Part shown: in pieces, positions 63,644-64,000 of the stretch | Position numbering within the stretch: position 1 is the stretch's first letter | Layout of the letters: every line of letters begins with the position of its first letter | Assembly (NCBI GenBank): GCA_022457065.1 | Contig: JAJGBQ010000005.1 | Location: 372,001-436,000, forward strand | Direction of reading: 5' to 3' | Source of the DNA: Curvularia sp. ZM96 | Lineage: Eukaryota > Ascomycota > Dothideomycetes > Pleosporales > Pleosporaceae | DNA: 64,000 nucleotides | Made by a program: the position numbers and the translations under genes | Notes under the pieces: model-generated | What the model saw: only the letters and a program-made list of their open reading frames with translations | The model's database searches: none | What the model was told of the DNA's origin: nothing

Positions 63644-64000
63644 TTACAAGATCTCGTCGAGACTAGTAACCAGCGTGACGTCCTTGTACCAGGGAGTTTT
63701 GGGAGAAAGTTCGATGATATTCTCACCATGAGAGTTGGTCGGAATGAGAGGAGTACTATATCATGTTAGCGATTCTCTGGACATTCTAGAGACTGTAGCA
63801 ATGTACCTTCCAGCTGAGATGCCAAGATCTTGAAGCGTAGCTTTGATACGTCGCGCTACGTCATTGTATTCGCCTTCCAACTATTCATGGGTTTCCCTTA
63901 ATAGCATCAGTTAAACAGTAATAGAATGCGGAGACATTGATTGATGAGTTCATACGGAGTCTTGACAACGATAATGGCCTTTCTTTGTGTAAAGAATGAT
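63644..64000 (-). pseudogene. Truncated translational-GTPase fragment (eEF1A/HBS1/eRF3-like), extends beyond window
   Basis: Minus strand. EYNDVARRIKATLQDLGISA joins, across a GT-AG intron of about 50 nt (roughly 63756-63806), to TPLIPTNSHGENIIELSPKT and PWYKD, then stops at TAA (63644-63646). In eEF1A-like proteins the same order occurs at the end of the GTPase domain (YNEI...IKKVGY...PFVPISG..GDNMIE...PWYKG), followed by two beta-barrel domains of about 200 residues. Those domains are absent here, so the copy is truncated. The upstream part (KAIIVVKTP) resembles the strand before the NKxD motif but is degraded. A real gene with an unusual short product is less likely. Confidence 0.5.

Noticed and set aside
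1..64000. tRNA, rRNA genes and CRISPR arrays
   Set aside because: No tRNA B-box-like GGTTCGAnTCC with matching arms, no rRNA sequence and no regularly spaced repeats were seen by eye; a covariance-model scan would be decisive.

Overview
The window looks like nuclear DNA of a filamentous ascomycete, most likely a Dothideomycete (Pleosporales-like). The evidence is short GT-AG introns (about 45-95 nt), compact intron-poor genes, a secreted GH45 endoglucanase, a Crh-type GH16 enzyme, F-box/2EXR-like genes, and repeats carrying the hallmark of repeat-induced point mutation (RIP: CpA to TpA and TpG to TpA). RIP implies a sexual cycle in the lineage. The genus cannot be fixed from the sequence alone.

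Layout. 1-2196: a cysteine-containing C-terminal fragment and a secreted lipocalin-like gene. 2197-20239: an 18-kb nest of four transposable elements whose ends and target-site duplications can all be read. An old RIP-damaged pogo/Fot1-type DNA transposon (1849 bp of its own sequence) was split by a chromovirus-type Gypsy retrotransposon, A (TSD GTCGT, 430-bp LTRs). Gypsy A was later split by a second chromovirus, Gypsy B (TSD TCTAG, 487-bp LTRs). Its 5' LTR was split separately by a young pogo element (TA duplication, perfect 66-bp inverted repeats, intact 548-aa transposase). Both Gypsy elements carry relics of an antisense coiled-coil ORF between pol and the 3' LTR. 20242-23614: gene-free, with one solo LTR.

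23615-57767 is an ordinary gene-rich euchromatic block: sulfate permease, GH45 endoglucanase, a fringe-like glycosyltransferase, a Boi1/Boi2-like SH3-SAM-PH polarity protein, an SP-RING (SUMO ligase-like) protein, a SprT-like metalloprotease, two conserved fungal proteins of unknown role, a Crh-like cell-wall transglycosylase, a mitochondrial acyl-CoA dehydrogenase, a 1711-aa coiled-coil protein and a secreted leucine-rich-repeat protein resembling the N-terminal domain of plant LRX proteins. Several (GH45, Crh-like, glycosyltransferase, Boi-like, LRR protein) act at the cell surface or on cell walls, but they do not form an obvious cluster.

57768-64000 is again accessory in character: sparse and decaying. 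It holds a two-module F-box-like gene interrupted by a frame change at a C9 run, a wrecked NACHT-type NTPase relic, a second F-box/2EXR-like gene, and a truncated translational-GTPase relic ending one base from that gene.

No tRNA, rRNA or CRISPR array was recognised by eye. Exon boundaries are inferred from splice signals and reading-frame continuity, not transcript data.
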